A stretch of 64,000 nucleotides of DNA from Sinomicrobium kalidii (GTDB lineage Bacteria > Bacteroidota > Bacteroidia > Flavobacteriales > Flavobacteriaceae). The DNA is taken from NCBI RefSeq assembly GCF_021183825.1, contig NZ_CP089211.1:5300212-5364211 (forward strand), given 5' to 3'. Made by a program: the position numbers and the translations under genes. This document shows, piece by piece, positions 41,786-50,535 of the stretch. The notes under the pieces are model-generated. The model made no database searches. It had not been told where the DNA came from and saw nothing but the letters and a program-made list of their open reading frames with translations. How positions within the stretch are numbered: the first letter of the stretch is position 1; the number at the start of each line of letters is the position of its first letter.

Positions 41786-42646
41786 TTACAGAGCTCCCCA
41801 TTCCTTTAATGCATCCTTATTCATTTTCACATAGTCAGAATTTCCGGCTTTTTCGGCAGCGGTCAAAGATTTTTTGGCAGCTTCGATAGCCCCTTTTTTG
41901 TCCCCTGCCTTGTGATAGATCAGCGACTTCTGCCGCAACATCCAGAAGGGCACTTCTTCCTGCATTCCCGCAGCTTTGTCTATCCATTCCCTGGCTTTAT
42001 CGATATCTTTGTCTTCCTCAAGGTAATATACGGCCGCAGAATAATAGTCGCGCGCAGAAGGACCATTCAGGGCACCTTCTATACTTGCCATAGCCTTTTC
42101 TTCGGTAGGCACTTCGATCTTCAGACCTGCATACGTTCGTTCCCAAAGGATATCGAGCATGGCAGAATCATTGGTAATATCACCGAACAACATGGTAAAA
42201 GACTCAATGTCAAACGGCATGCTTTCCGCCGAAACCGTGGTTTTCAGGGCCACCTTGCTGTCGTCCCATTTTTGGGGATTGCCCCAGTTATTGGCATCCG
42301 TATAAAAAATAACTTCCCAGGAAGATGCATTGGGAATCGTATAAATGGCATAAGTCCCTTTTTTCAGTTCCTTTCCACCTATGGTAACGTCATCACTGAA
42401 TGTAATTTTCGTATTCTCATTAGCTCCTGTACGCCAAACCTCCCCGTAAGGTACCAGGTCACCGAAAATGGTCCGGCCTCGCATGGCTGGACGGGAATAT
42501 TCCAGGGTAATATCAGTCAGTCCCACCCGCTGCTCTATCTTTGCCGAAGGGCTTGGTGCGGGCGTTTGTACCTGTGCGGAGGCCGTAAATGAGGCCAAAA
42601 CAAGACCGCACAACGCTAAAATGTGTTTTTTCATGGTAGTTGTCAT
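41786..42646 (-). CDS. DUF2911 domain secreted protein
   Basis: Predicted exported protein of 286 residues; the signal peptide is MKKHILALCGLVLASFTASAQ, with ATG 42646 or the internal ATG at 42634 as the start. The domain is DUF2911, common in Bacteroidota: VGLTDITLEYSRPAMRGRTIFGDLVPYGEVWRTGANENTKITFSDDVTIGGKELKKGTYAIYTIP, with WEVIFYTDANNWG. The C-terminal 100 residues are helical (TPR-like repeats, DIDKAREWIDKAAGMQEE and KAGDKKGAIEAAKKSL). Function unknown; divergent from the M20 hydrolase gene. Confidence 0.9.
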   Translation of the reverse strand: MTTTMKKHILALCGLVLASFTASAQVQTPAPSPSAKIEQRVGLTDITLEYSRPAMRGRTIFGDLVPYGEVWRTGANENTKITFSDDVTIGGKELKKGTYAIYTIPNASSWEVIFYTDANNWGNPQKWDDSKVALKTTVSAESMPFDIESFTMLFGDITNDSAMLDILWERTYAGLKIEVPTEEKAMASIEGALNGPSARDYYSAAVYYLEEDKDIDKAREWIDKAAGMQEEVPFWMLRQKSLIYHKAGDKKGAIEAAKKSLTAAEKAGNSDYVKMNKDALKEWGAL

Positions 42647-42838
42647 TCAATTAGTTATTATTCGATTATGTTTTCGCAATAAAGATAATGAAGAAATATC
42701 ACTTAAAAAGGTCTGATTTTATTTTTACCGTAATCTTTCCTCCTTCGTTTTCACATGTCGGAAAATCTTCTCCCCGATTCGGAAATACCTGATTCATTTC
42801 GTAATTTGGGAAGCCTAACTCAAATAAACCAATCATTT

Positions 42839-44275
42839 ATGAAAACACATGCTGCTTTTCTCGCACTGCTTCTGTGCGTTGTTTTTCCCGTTTCTGCCCA
42901 AAACGGGATGAATGCTAACAAAAAGGCTGTTATCAATTCCGTGGAAAATCATTCGGACAAACTCATTGAGATCAGCGACAAGATATGGGCACATGCCGAA
43001 ACGGCTTTCCGGGAAACAGCATCATCCAAACTTCTGGCGGATTACGCTGAAGCCAACGGTTTTACCGTAGAAAGAGGTGTAGCCGAAATGCCGACCGCCT
43101 TTGTTGCTACTTACGGATCGGGAAGCCCGGTAATTGGTATCCTGGGGGAATTTGATGCCCTTCCCGGAATTTCCCAAAAGGCACAACCCGTCAAAGCACC
43201 TCTGGAAGAGGGAAAACCGGGCCACGGATGCGGGCATAACCTTTTTGGCACCGGAAGCCTGGGCGCTGCAATAGCCGTAAAAGAACTGATAAAATCCGGG
43301 AAGCTCAAAGGAACGATCAAATTTTACGGCACACCTGCCGAAGAAAAATATTTCGGGAAATTATGGATGGCCCGTGAAGGCCTCTTTGATAACCTGGATG
43401 TCTGCCTGGACTGGCACCCTTCCGCAGAAACCGTGGCCGACGTCCAGAGTTCCCTGGCCCTCGTGGACTTTACCGTGGAATTTTTCGGGGAGGCTGCCCA
43501 TGCTTCAGCCGATCCCTGGAACGGTAAAAGTGCTTCCGACGGCCTGGAACTGTACACCACAGGAATGAATTTTCTCCGGGAACATATCAAACCGACGGTA
43601 CGGATACATTACCACATCCAGGATGGCGGACAGGTGGTTAACGTGGTACCGGAATACGCCAGGGTATGGACCCGGGTACGGGATACCAAAAGGGAAGGCA
43701 TGCTCGAAGTCTACGAAAGGGTGAAAAAGATCGCAGAAGGTGCAGCAATGATGGCCGGGGTGGATTATAAGATCTCACTGGTTTCCGGACTTCATGAAGT
43801 GCTGGTCAACCGGGCCGGAGGAACCATCATGCAAAAAAACCTGGAACTGCTGGGTCCCATTACCTATACCAAAGAAGAAATTAACTTTGCCAAAAAGATC
43901 CAGGAAGCTACCGGTAAACCACAGATAGGCATGGACAGTGAAATACGTCCTCTGGAAGAAACCAAAGAACACCCCGGCGGCGGATCGACCGACGTGGGCG
44001 ACGTAAGCTGGGTAGTCCCTGAAATAAGACTGGGGGTAACCACCGCCCCCAAAGATACGCCCTGGCACTCGTGGGCCGTAGTGGCCTGCGGCGGAATGTC
44101 CATCGGGCACAAGGGAATGACCTACGCCGCCAAAGCCATGGGTATGACCATCGTTGATCTTCTGGAGGCCCCTCAAAAAGTAGAAGCTGTAAAGGAGGAA
44201 TTCAGGGAACGCAAGGGAAATGCAGAATACGAGGCCATACTACCGGACGGCCCGCCCCCGATAGATGGTGAATAA
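42839..44275 (+). CDS. M20-family amidohydrolase (AbgB-like), secreted
   Basis: Metal-dependent amidohydrolase of 478 residues with a signal peptide (MKTHAAFLALLLCVVFPVSAQ); an upstream in-frame start at 42755 would bury the signal. Metal-ligand motifs are ILGEFDALPG, GHGCGHNLFG, the GTPAEEKYFG glutamate pair and C-terminal histidines (PWHSWAVVACGGMSIGHK). It resembles p-aminobenzoyl-glutamate hydrolase subunit B (AbgB), which cleaves folate breakdown products, but exported dipeptide or acyl-amino acid hydrolysis is equally possible. A strong terminator follows. Confidence 0.88.
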   Translation: MKTHAAFLALLLCVVFPVSAQNGMNANKKAVINSVENHSDKLIEISDKIWAHAETAFRETASSKLLADYAEANGFTVERGVAEMPTAFVATYGSGSPVIGILGEFDALPGISQKAQPVKAPLEEGKPGHGCGHNLFGTGSLGAAIAVKELIKSGKLKGTIKFYGTPAEEKYFGKLWMAREGLFDNLDVCLDWHPSAETVADVQSSLALVDFTVEFFGEAAHASADPWNGKSASDGLELYTTGMNFLREHIKPTVRIHYHIQDGGQVVNVVPEYARVWTRVRDTKREGMLEVYERVKKIAEGAAMMAGVDYKISLVSGLHEVLVNRAGGTIMQKNLELLGPITYTKEEINFAKKIQEATGKPQIGMDSEIRPLEETKEHPGGGSTDVGDVSWVVPEIRLGVTTAPKDTPWHSWAVVACGGMSIGHKGMTYAAKAMGMTIVDLLEAPQKVEAVKEEFRERKGNAEYEAILPDGPPPIDGE

Positions 44276-44336
44276 TTCTTAAACATCAATATTACGGATA
44301 CGGAAAAATCATTTTGTCATTTATGATACTCTTAAT

Positions 44337-44364
44337 TCACCCGGTTATTCCGGGTGATTTTTTT
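44337..44364 (+). terminator. Intrinsic terminator after the M20 gene
   Basis: TCACCCGG (44337-44344) pairs perfectly with CCGGGTGA (44350-44357) around a 5-base loop, followed by seven T. It lies 62 bases after the stop codon. Confidence 0.9.
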
Positions 44365-44368
44365 GCCG

Positions 44369-44376
44369 TATCTTTG
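44369..44376 (+). promoter_or_regulatory. -7 box of the DCC-family gene
   Basis: TATCTTTG fits TAnnTTTG. It lies only two bases before the upstream ATG (44379), so that ATG would not be transcribed; the ATG at 44406 is the better start. Confidence 0.5.
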
Positions 44377-44405
44377 ATATGGAAAACTACCTGTTCCGGA
44401 TTCAT

Positions 44406-44825
44406 ATGGATACCATAGAAAAAAACAAGAAAATTATTCTTTTTGACGGCGTGTGCAACCTGTGCAACGCTTCCGTACAATTTGTCATCAAGAGGGATAA
44501 AAAAGATGTTTTTCGCTTTGCCGCCCTGCAAAGTGAACAGGGGCAGCAGTTGCTGGTCGAAAGAAACATTGACCCGGACGAAACCGACTCCATTGTTCTC
44601 ATCGAACCCGGTGTGGCCTACTACACCAGGTCCCGGGCCGCTATCGAGATCGCTTCGGAACTGGGCGGCGGGTGGCGGTTGTTGCGTATATTTGAATATA
44701 TCCTTCCCACATCACTCAGGGATAGTCTTTATAATTTCATCGCCAGAAACCGCTATAAATGGTTTGGCAGAAAAGATCAGTGCATGATCCCCACTCCTGA
44801 GCTAAAAGCCAAGTTCCTCGGGTAA
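44406..44825 (+). CDS. Thiol-disulfide oxidoreductase, DCC family (DUF393)
   Basis: Small redox protein of 139 residues with the family motif DxxCxxC in ILFDGVCNLCN (Asp14, Cys17, Cys20 from this start), and the typical SVQFVIKRDKK and SRAAIEIASEL segments. DCC proteins are thioredoxin-like but their partners are generally unknown. I use the ATG at 44406 because a -7 box at 44369-44376 would leave the upstream ATG (44379) outside the mRNA; the longer form adds nine residues. The sulfatase gene follows 65 bases later. Confidence 0.87.
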   Translation: MDTIEKNKKIILFDGVCNLCNASVQFVIKRDKKDVFRFAALQSEQGQQLLVERNIDPDETDSIVLIEPGVAYYTRSRAAIEIASELGGGWRLLRIFEYILPTSLRDSLYNFIARNRYKWFGRKDQCMIPTPELKAKFLG

Positions 44826-44890
44826 CCGGAAAATATTTTCGAGCACATTTTTTTAATTTATATCTTTAAGGCAAAAACCAGCCATTACCA

Positions 44891-46318
44891 ATGCTATACC
44901 GGAAAATAAACAAAGTGGTTTTATCCGTATGTGTTCTCGCCTTGTTGCAGGCCTGTAATTCCCGGCCTGAAAAAAAAGAACAGAACACCCCGAAACCAAA
45001 ACCGAATATTGTATTTATCCTTGCCGATGACATGGGTATCGGCGACCTGGGGTGTTATGGCCAGGAATACATCAAAACACCGAATATCGACCGTATGGCA
45101 CGAGAAGGAATACGCTTTACCCAGTTCTATGCGGGAAGTACGGTCTGTGCCCCTTCAAGGGCCAGTTTAATGACAGGTCAGCATACCGGAATTACCCATG
45201 TACGGGGCAATGGGGAATACCCGCTTCCGGAAACCGACACCATCATTCCGCAGTTATTGCAGAAAGAAGGTTATAACACGGCCATGTTCGGTAAATGGGG
45301 ACTCGGCCTGGAAGGTACCGCAGGTGAACCCCAAAAGAAAGGATGGAACCATTTTACGGGGCACCTCCATCACGTAGACGCACACTATCAGCAACCGGAT
45401 TCCCTATGGCGACTCCGCAACGGCAAACTGGAAAAATTCGACACACCGGAGGGCAGCTATGGCAATGAAATATTCACCCGGAAAGCCCTGGACTTTATTG
45501 AAAACCAATCGCAGGAGCAGCCTTTTTTCCTTTACCTCTCCTTTACTGTTCCCCATGCCGAGTTGGTCGTACCGCAAAAATACCTGAAACCGTATTTGGA
45601 TACCAATGGCCAAAGCAAATTCACCCCGGAAACTGCATGGCCGGACGGGAAGCACTACGGTCCGCAACCCTATCCAAAAGCAGCTTATGCCGCTATGGTA
45701 AGCAGTGTAGATAATTATGTCGGCCGGGTATTACGCCAATTAAAGAAAAAAGGGATGGCCGAAAACACCCTGGTCATATTTTCCAGTGATAACGGCACGC
45801 ATGTCGAAGGCGGCCGTACCATGAAAGATGTTGCCTTTTTTAAAAGCAGCAGTAGGTACAGGGGCGTAAAAAGGGATGTCTATGAAGGTGGGATACACGA
45901 ACCGTTTATAGCACACTGGCCCGGTAAGATCAAACCCGGGACGGTAAGCGACCATATCGGTGCTTTCTGGGATGTATTGCCTACGCTGGCCGAACTGGGA
46001 GGCGTAAAAAAACTACCGGAAAATACCAGTGGAATTTCCTTTGTCCCCGAATTACTCGGAAAAGGCCAACAGGCACAACACGATTATCTATATTGGGAAT
46101 TCTATGAACGCGGTGGCAAGCAGGCTGTGCGCAAGCAACACTGGAAAGCTGTCCGCCTGAACGTCAAAAAAGATCCGGATGCCCGGATAGAACTATATGA
46201 TCTTTCTTCCGACCCGCAGGAAGAACACAATGTCGCAGATGACCACCCGGAAATTATACGCGAAATGGAAAACATTATGAAAGAAGCCCATACGCCCAAT
46301 CCGCTGTTTTCCTTTTAA
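44891..46318 (+). CDS. Arylsulfatase-type sulfatase, lipoprotein
   Basis: Type I sulfatase of 475 residues, probably surface-anchored: a lipoprotein signal ends at LLQAC22. The formylglycine site is CAPSRASLMTG with Cys86, the standard CxPSR motif that needs a maturase not found in this window. Metal ligands are in FILADDMGIGDLGCYG (Asp46, Asp47) and later in FSSDNGTHVEGG. The GKWGLG and HGVT-like segments of the family are present. Substrate is unknown; sulfated polysaccharide degradation is typical of marine Flavobacteriaceae. Its 3' end overlaps the convergent aminotransferase gene by four bases. Confidence 0.93.
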   Translation: MLYRKINKVVLSVCVLALLQACNSRPEKKEQNTPKPKPNIVFILADDMGIGDLGCYGQEYIKTPNIDRMAREGIRFTQFYAGSTVCAPSRASLMTGQHTGITHVRGNGEYPLPETDTIIPQLLQKEGYNTAMFGKWGLGLEGTAGEPQKKGWNHFTGHLHHVDAHYQQPDSLWRLRNGKLEKFDTPEGSYGNEIFTRKALDFIENQSQEQPFFLYLSFTVPHAELVVPQKYLKPYLDTNGQSKFTPETAWPDGKHYGPQPYPKAAYAAMVSSVDNYVGRVLRQLKKKGMAENTLVIFSSDNGTHVEGGRTMKDVAFFKSSSRYRGVKRDVYEGGIHEPFIAHWPGKIKPGTVSDHIGAFWDVLPTLAELGGVKKLPENTSGISFVPELLGKGQQAQHDYLYWEFYERGGKQAVRKQHWKAVRLNVKKDPDARIELYDLSSDPQEEHNVADDHPEIIREMENIMKEAHTPNPLFSF

Positions 46319-47817
46319 AATTCGAACCAGGATTTTACCCGGGTTTTTGCATCAGTAACATATGATTTGTGCAGAAATTCATTTTTGGATTTGTCATATA
46401 CATAATCCGAAGCCCACTCTTCATGATTTTCGGCCAGGGCACAGATACTTTCGCAGACATATCTTATTTCTTCACAACTCAACGTAGGATGAATGGACAT
46501 ACGTATCCACCCCGGTTTTTTGATCAGATCGCCCAGGGAAATTTCCGCTACGAGCTTATTCGATGCTTCCTGATCAACGTGCAACAGGTAATGTCCGTAA
46601 GTCCCCGCACAACTGCATCCCCCGCGGGTCTGGATGCCAAAACGGTCGTTCAGCAGCTTAACCCCCAGGTTGTAGTGCAGGTCATCGATAAAGAAAGACA
46701 GTACCCCCAATCTGTTTTTGTGTTGCGGTGCCAGTATCTTTACATTGGGGACATCCGACAGAAAATTAAATACCTGCTCCAGTATTTCGTGTTCCCTGTC
46801 CAGGATGTTTTTTACGCCCATCTGCTCTTTCAGCCGGATGGACAGGGCCGTTTTTATAGTTTGTAAAAAACCGGGGGTGCCCCCGTCTTCCCTTTCCTCA
46901 ATATTGTCTATGTATTTGTGTTCACCCCACGGATTGGTCCAGCTTACTGTTCCCCCACCCGGAGAATCGGGAATCATGTTCTTGTACAGTTTTTTGTTGA
47001 ACAGCAATACTCCGGAAGTTCCGGGCCCTCCCAGGAATTTATGCGGCGAAAAGAAAATCGCATCCAGTGAGGCCTCTTCGTCTTCCGGGTGCATATCTAT
47101 GGAAACATAGGGCGCCGAACAGGCAAAGTCCACAAAGCATACACCGCCGTGACGATGTATCATTCTGGCGATGTCGTAATAAGGTGTCTGAATTCCCGTA
47201 ACATTGCTGCATGCCGTTACCGAAGCGATTTTAAGTGGTCTGTCCTGATGCTTTTCCAGCAATGCTTCCAGGTGGGCCATACAAAACAGGCCTTCATCAT
47301 CTGCGGGGACCACTTCCACAACAGCCATGGTCTCCAGCCACGAGGTCTGATTGGAATGGTGTTCCATATGGGTGACAAATACTACCGGACGGAGTTCATC
47401 GGGAATATTGGTGTGTTTCCTGAGGTTTTCGGGTACTTTTAATCCCAGGATGCGCTGAAATTTGTTGATCACCCCTGTCATCCCGCTTCCCGAGGTGATC
47501 AGAATATCGTCTTCCCTGCCGTTTACATGCTCCTTAATGATATGCCTGGCTTCGTGATAGGCCAGGGTCATGGCTGTCCCGGAGACCGTGGTTTCGGTAT
47601 GGGTATTGGCCACATAGGGGCCGAAGTCCTGTAACAGCTTTTCTTCTATGGGCAGGTACAGGCGCCCGCTTGCCGTCCAGTCCGTATACACAATGCGTTT
47701 CTTCCCGTAGGGGGATTCGAATTCCTGATCAATCCCCACAATATTGTCCCGGAACGGTTTAAAGTATGCTTCGAGTTCCGTCCTGAATATTTTGGATTCT
47801 TCGGTTGTTGCTATCAT
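46315..47817 (-). CDS. Class V aminotransferase-fold PLP enzyme
   Basis: PLP enzyme of 500 residues. The Schiff-base lysine is Lys260 in FFSPHKFLGGPG, with the cofactor aspartate in GVCFVDFACSAP (Asp230), and the N-terminal YTDWTASGRLYLPIEEKLL is characteristic of a subset of cysteine desulfurase-like proteins. QTRGGCSCAGTYGH provides cysteines near the active site. It is about 90 residues longer than SufS-type desulfurases and no Fe-S assembly gene is adjacent, so desulfurase activity is not certain. Convergent with the sulfatase gene; a GNAT gene follows upstream on the same strand. Confidence 0.85.
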   Translation of the reverse strand: MIATTEESKIFRTELEAYFKPFRDNIVGIDQEFESPYGKKRIVYTDWTASGRLYLPIEEKLLQDFGPYVANTHTETTVSGTAMTLAYHEARHIIKEHVNGREDDILITSGSGMTGVINKFQRILGLKVPENLRKHTNIPDELRPVVFVTHMEHHSNQTSWLETMAVVEVVPADDEGLFCMAHLEALLEKHQDRPLKIASVTACSNVTGIQTPYYDIARMIHRHGGVCFVDFACSAPYVSIDMHPEDEEASLDAIFFSPHKFLGGPGTSGVLLFNKKLYKNMIPDSPGGGTVSWTNPWGEHKYIDNIEEREDGGTPGFLQTIKTALSIRLKEQMGVKNILDREHEILEQVFNFLSDVPNVKILAPQHKNRLGVLSFFIDDLHYNLGVKLLNDRFGIQTRGGCSCAGTYGHYLLHVDQEASNKLVAEISLGDLIKKPGWIRMSIHPTLSCEEIRYVCESICALAENHEEWASDYVYDKSKNEFLHKSYVTDAKTRVKSWFEF

Positions 47818-47838
47818 TGTTCCAAATTTTTAATTCCA

Positions 47839-48276
47839 CTATTTTTTCAGCGTCATATGCAATATGGGGTACGGTTTCCCCATGCTGTCCAGTTCAGACC
47901 GGCCTGTTCTTTCAAATCCCATATGTTCATAAAAGCCCCCGGCCTGCGGATTATCTTCATTGACATCAACCCTGTCTGTACCCATTACATCCACCGCGTA
48001 CTTCAGCAATGTTTTGCCAAGACCTTTTCCACGCGCATCGGGATGAATGAAAAGCATCTCTATGTTTTTCCCCGACACCCCGAGAAAAGCAACGATCTTA
48101 CGTTCTTTATCCCGAATACATTTCCGGTTCACATCCTTAAAATATTCATTACGGATCAAAGGCTTAAAAAACATTATATCATCCTCTTTCAGAAAATGAT
48201 GAGTTGCTCTTACGGAAACCTCCCAGACTTCCACAGCGTCATCAAAATCCTCTTCTTCAAATGTATCTATATTCAT
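47839..48276 (-). CDS. GNAT family N-acetyltransferase
   Basis: Acetyl-CoA-dependent transferase of 145 residues. The acetyl-CoA site is LFIHPDARGKGLGKTLLKYAV, with the VDVNEDNPQAGGFYEHMGFERTGRSELD segment typical of YjaB-like GNAT proteins. The acceptor (small amine, antibiotic or protein) is unknown. It lies between glmM and the class V aminotransferase gene on the same strand, with 18 and 21 bases between neighbours, so a three-gene transcript from glmM is likely. Confidence 0.9.
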   Translation of the reverse strand: MNIDTFEEEDFDDAVEVWEVSVRATHHFLKEDDIMFFKPLIRNEYFKDVNRKCIRDKERKIVAFLGVSGKNIEMLFIHPDARGKGLGKTLLKYAVDVMGTDRVDVNEDNPQAGGFYEHMGFERTGRSELDSMGKPYPILHMTLKK

Positions 48277-48294
48277 CCTGTTCTAATCAGTAAT

Positions 48295-49692
48295 TCACTG
48301 GCCTACGGATACCATGCCTTCGATTTCCGCTATCATTTTATCGGCAAGATTATCGGCTTCCGCCTGGCTTTTGGCTTCGGTATAAACGCGGATAATGGGT
48401 TCGGTATTGGATTTTCTGAGGTGTACCCAGTTTTCGGGAAAATCGATCTTTACGCCGTCTGTGGTCAATATATCTTCGTCCTTATATTTTTCCTTTACGG
48501 TTGACAGTATCGCATCCACATCGATTTGCGGAGTGAGCTGGATTTTTTTCTTGCTCATAAAATACGAAGGGTATCCTGCCCGAAGTTCACTCACCGGAAT
48601 CTTTTTCTCAGCCAGGAGCGAAAGGAAAAGGGCCACACCCACCAGGGCATCCCGTCCGTAATGCAACCCGGGATAGATTATTCCGCCGTTACCTTCACCG
48701 CCAATTACCGCATCGGTTTCCTTCATCAGCGCTACCACATTTACTTCCCCGACAGCACTGGCCTGGTAATTTCCGCCGTGTTTCCGGGTAATATCCCTGA
48801 GTGCACGGGAAGAAGACATGTTGGATACGGTATTGCCCGGGGTCTTGCCCAGCACATAATCGGCACAGGCTACCAGGGTGTATTCTTCACCGAACATCTC
48901 CCCGTCCTCACTTATAAAAGCAAGCCGGTCTACATCCGGGTCAACTACAATCCCGAAATCGGCATTTTTCTTTACCACCAGTTCCGAAATATCGGTAAGG
49001 TGTTCTTTTAAAGGTTCCGGGTTATGCGGAAAGTGTCCGGTCGGGTCACAGTAAAGTTCCGTCACGTCTACTTCCAATCGTTCCAGAAGACGGGGGATTG
49101 CAATTCCCCCCGTAGAATTAACACCGTCCACCACTACGTGGAATTTTGCCGCTTTAATGGCGTCCCGGTTAACCAACGGAAGTTTTAATACCTCGTCGAT
49201 ATGCATATCGATATACGCCTCGTTAAGGGTTACTTTTCCAAGGCTGTCCACATCTGCGAATTCAAAATCTTCAGCTTCGGCCAGTTCCAGTATTTCGGCT
49301 CCTTCGGCAGCGTCTAAAAATTCGCCTTTATGATTCAGGAGTTTCAGGGCATTCCACTGCTTGGGGTTATGACTTGCCGTAAGGATAATCCCCCCCTCCG
49401 CATGCTCCATCGGAACAGCCACTTCTACCGTAGGGGTTGTAGACAAATCGAGTTTTACAACATCGATACCCAGACCGGTCAGGGTCCGGATAACGAGTTC
49501 CTGGATCATTTCTCCGGATATACGCGCATCCCGGCCGATAACCACTTTGAGCCTTTCCCTGGTGCTGTATTCATTTTTCAGCCAGGTACCGTAAGCGGCG
49601 GCGAATTTTACAGTGTCTATCGGTGTCAGGTTGTCGCCGGGGTTCCCTCCTATTGTTCCCCGTATTCCGGAAATGGATTTTATTAATGTCAT
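48295..49692 (-). CDS. glmM: Phosphoglucosamine mutase
   Basis: Converts glucosamine-6-phosphate to glucosamine-1-phosphate for peptidoglycan and lipopolysaccharide synthesis. The 465-residue product has the phosphoserine loop ILTASHNPKQWNALKLL (Ser107), the Mg-binding DPDVDRLAFI loop, the GEGNGGIIYP sugar-binding segment and the C-terminal phosphate loop RKSNTEPIIRVYTEA. The order is normal and the gene is the first of a minus-strand run with GNAT and the aminotransferase. It is divergent from the ACP phosphodiesterase-like gene. Confidence 0.95.
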   Translation of the reverse strand: MTLIKSISGIRGTIGGNPGDNLTPIDTVKFAAAYGTWLKNEYSTRERLKVVIGRDARISGEMIQELVIRTLTGLGIDVVKLDLSTTPTVEVAVPMEHAEGGIILTASHNPKQWNALKLLNHKGEFLDAAEGAEILELAEAEDFEFADVDSLGKVTLNEAYIDMHIDEVLKLPLVNRDAIKAAKFHVVVDGVNSTGGIAIPRLLERLEVDVTELYCDPTGHFPHNPEPLKEHLTDISELVVKKNADFGIVVDPDVDRLAFISEDGEMFGEEYTLVACADYVLGKTPGNTVSNMSSSRALRDITRKHGGNYQASAVGEVNVVALMKETDAVIGGEGNGGIIYPGLHYGRDALVGVALFLSLLAEKKIPVSELRAGYPSYFMSKKKIQLTPQIDVDAILSTVKEKYKDEDILTTDGVKIDFPENWVHLRKSNTEPIIRVYTEAKSQAEADNLADKMIAEIEGMVSVGQ

Positions 49693-49823
49693 GGGTTTAT
49701 ATTATTGTATTGAAATTTTGTTGCCCTTTTACAATTAAAATAAAGAAAAACACGAATGTTTCCTGGTCTCAAAGACAGAACAAATATACAATTATATGTT
49801 TAGCATTTTAGCGAAAAACAGAA

Positions 49824-49852
49824 TTCCCCGAATGCGGGGGAACGCTTTTTTT
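49824..49852 (+). terminator. Terminator-like hairpin in the glmM divergent spacer
   Basis: TTCCCCG and CGGGGGAA form a stem around AATG, followed by CGC and a run of seven T on the plus strand. It lies between divergent starts, so there is no obvious gene for it to terminate. Confidence 0.4.
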
Positions 49853-49865
49853 GTATATTCGGAAA

Positions 49866-50504
49866 ATGAATTTTTTAGCACATATTTATCTCTCCGGTGA
49901 AGATGAATTTATTCAGATAGGAAACTTCATTGCCGACGGTATCAAAGGGAAAAAATACCTGGCGTTCCCGCAAAAAATACAGGAAGGGATATTACTGCAC
50001 CGGGAAATCGATTCTTTTACAGATCACCATCCCGTGGTAAGACAGAGCACAAAGAGGCTACATCCCAATTACAGTCATTACAGCGGTGTTGTTGTAGACA
50101 TGTTTTACGACCATTTTCTGGCAAAAAACTGGAAGCGCTACTCCGATATCCCACTGGAGGTTTTTGCTGAAAATTTTTACCGGATGCTGCAAAAACATCA
50201 TGCCGTTCTGCCGGAAAGGACACGAAACATGATCCCCCATATGATAAGGGACAACTGGTTGGTAAACTATGCTTCCCTGGCCGGTATTGACCGGGCAATG
50301 ACACAACTCAACCGCAGAACAGACTACCAAGCACATATGAATGAAGCGATAAATGATCTCAGGGAACACTACCCCCTTTTTGAAAAGGAATTTACCGGGT
50401 TTTTCGAAGAGTTGATTATATTTACAAAGGCAAAACTCCGCGAAGGAGTGATAAAAACGGTTAAGGGAGCAGAGAACAAAGACAACGATCAAAAAAAAGG
50501 ATGA
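49866..50504 (+). CDS. ACP phosphodiesterase-type protein (DUF479/AcpH family)
   Basis: Predicted acyl-carrier-protein phosphodiesterase, which removes the phosphopantetheine arm from ACP. The 212-residue product from ATG 49866 begins MNFLAHIYLSGEDEFIQIGNFIADGIKG, the AcpH start. It has HREIDSFTDHHPVV and VVDMFYDHFLAKNW, which are the metal-binding HD-like histidine/aspartate segments. The upstream in-frame TTG at 49851 overlaps a -7-like TATATTCG, so it is not used. In vivo roles of these proteins outside Escherichia coli are uncertain. Confidence 0.87.
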   Translation: MNFLAHIYLSGEDEFIQIGNFIADGIKGKKYLAFPQKIQEGILLHREIDSFTDHHPVVRQSTKRLHPNYSHYSGVVVDMFYDHFLAKNWKRYSDIPLEVFAENFYRMLQKHHAVLPERTRNMIPHMIRDNWLVNYASLAGIDRAMTQLNRRTDYQAHMNEAINDLREHYPLFEKEFTGFFEELIIFTKAKLREGVIKTVKGAENKDNDQKKG

Positions 50505-50535
50505 AAACCGTTTAACGCAAAACTTAACTTACACC

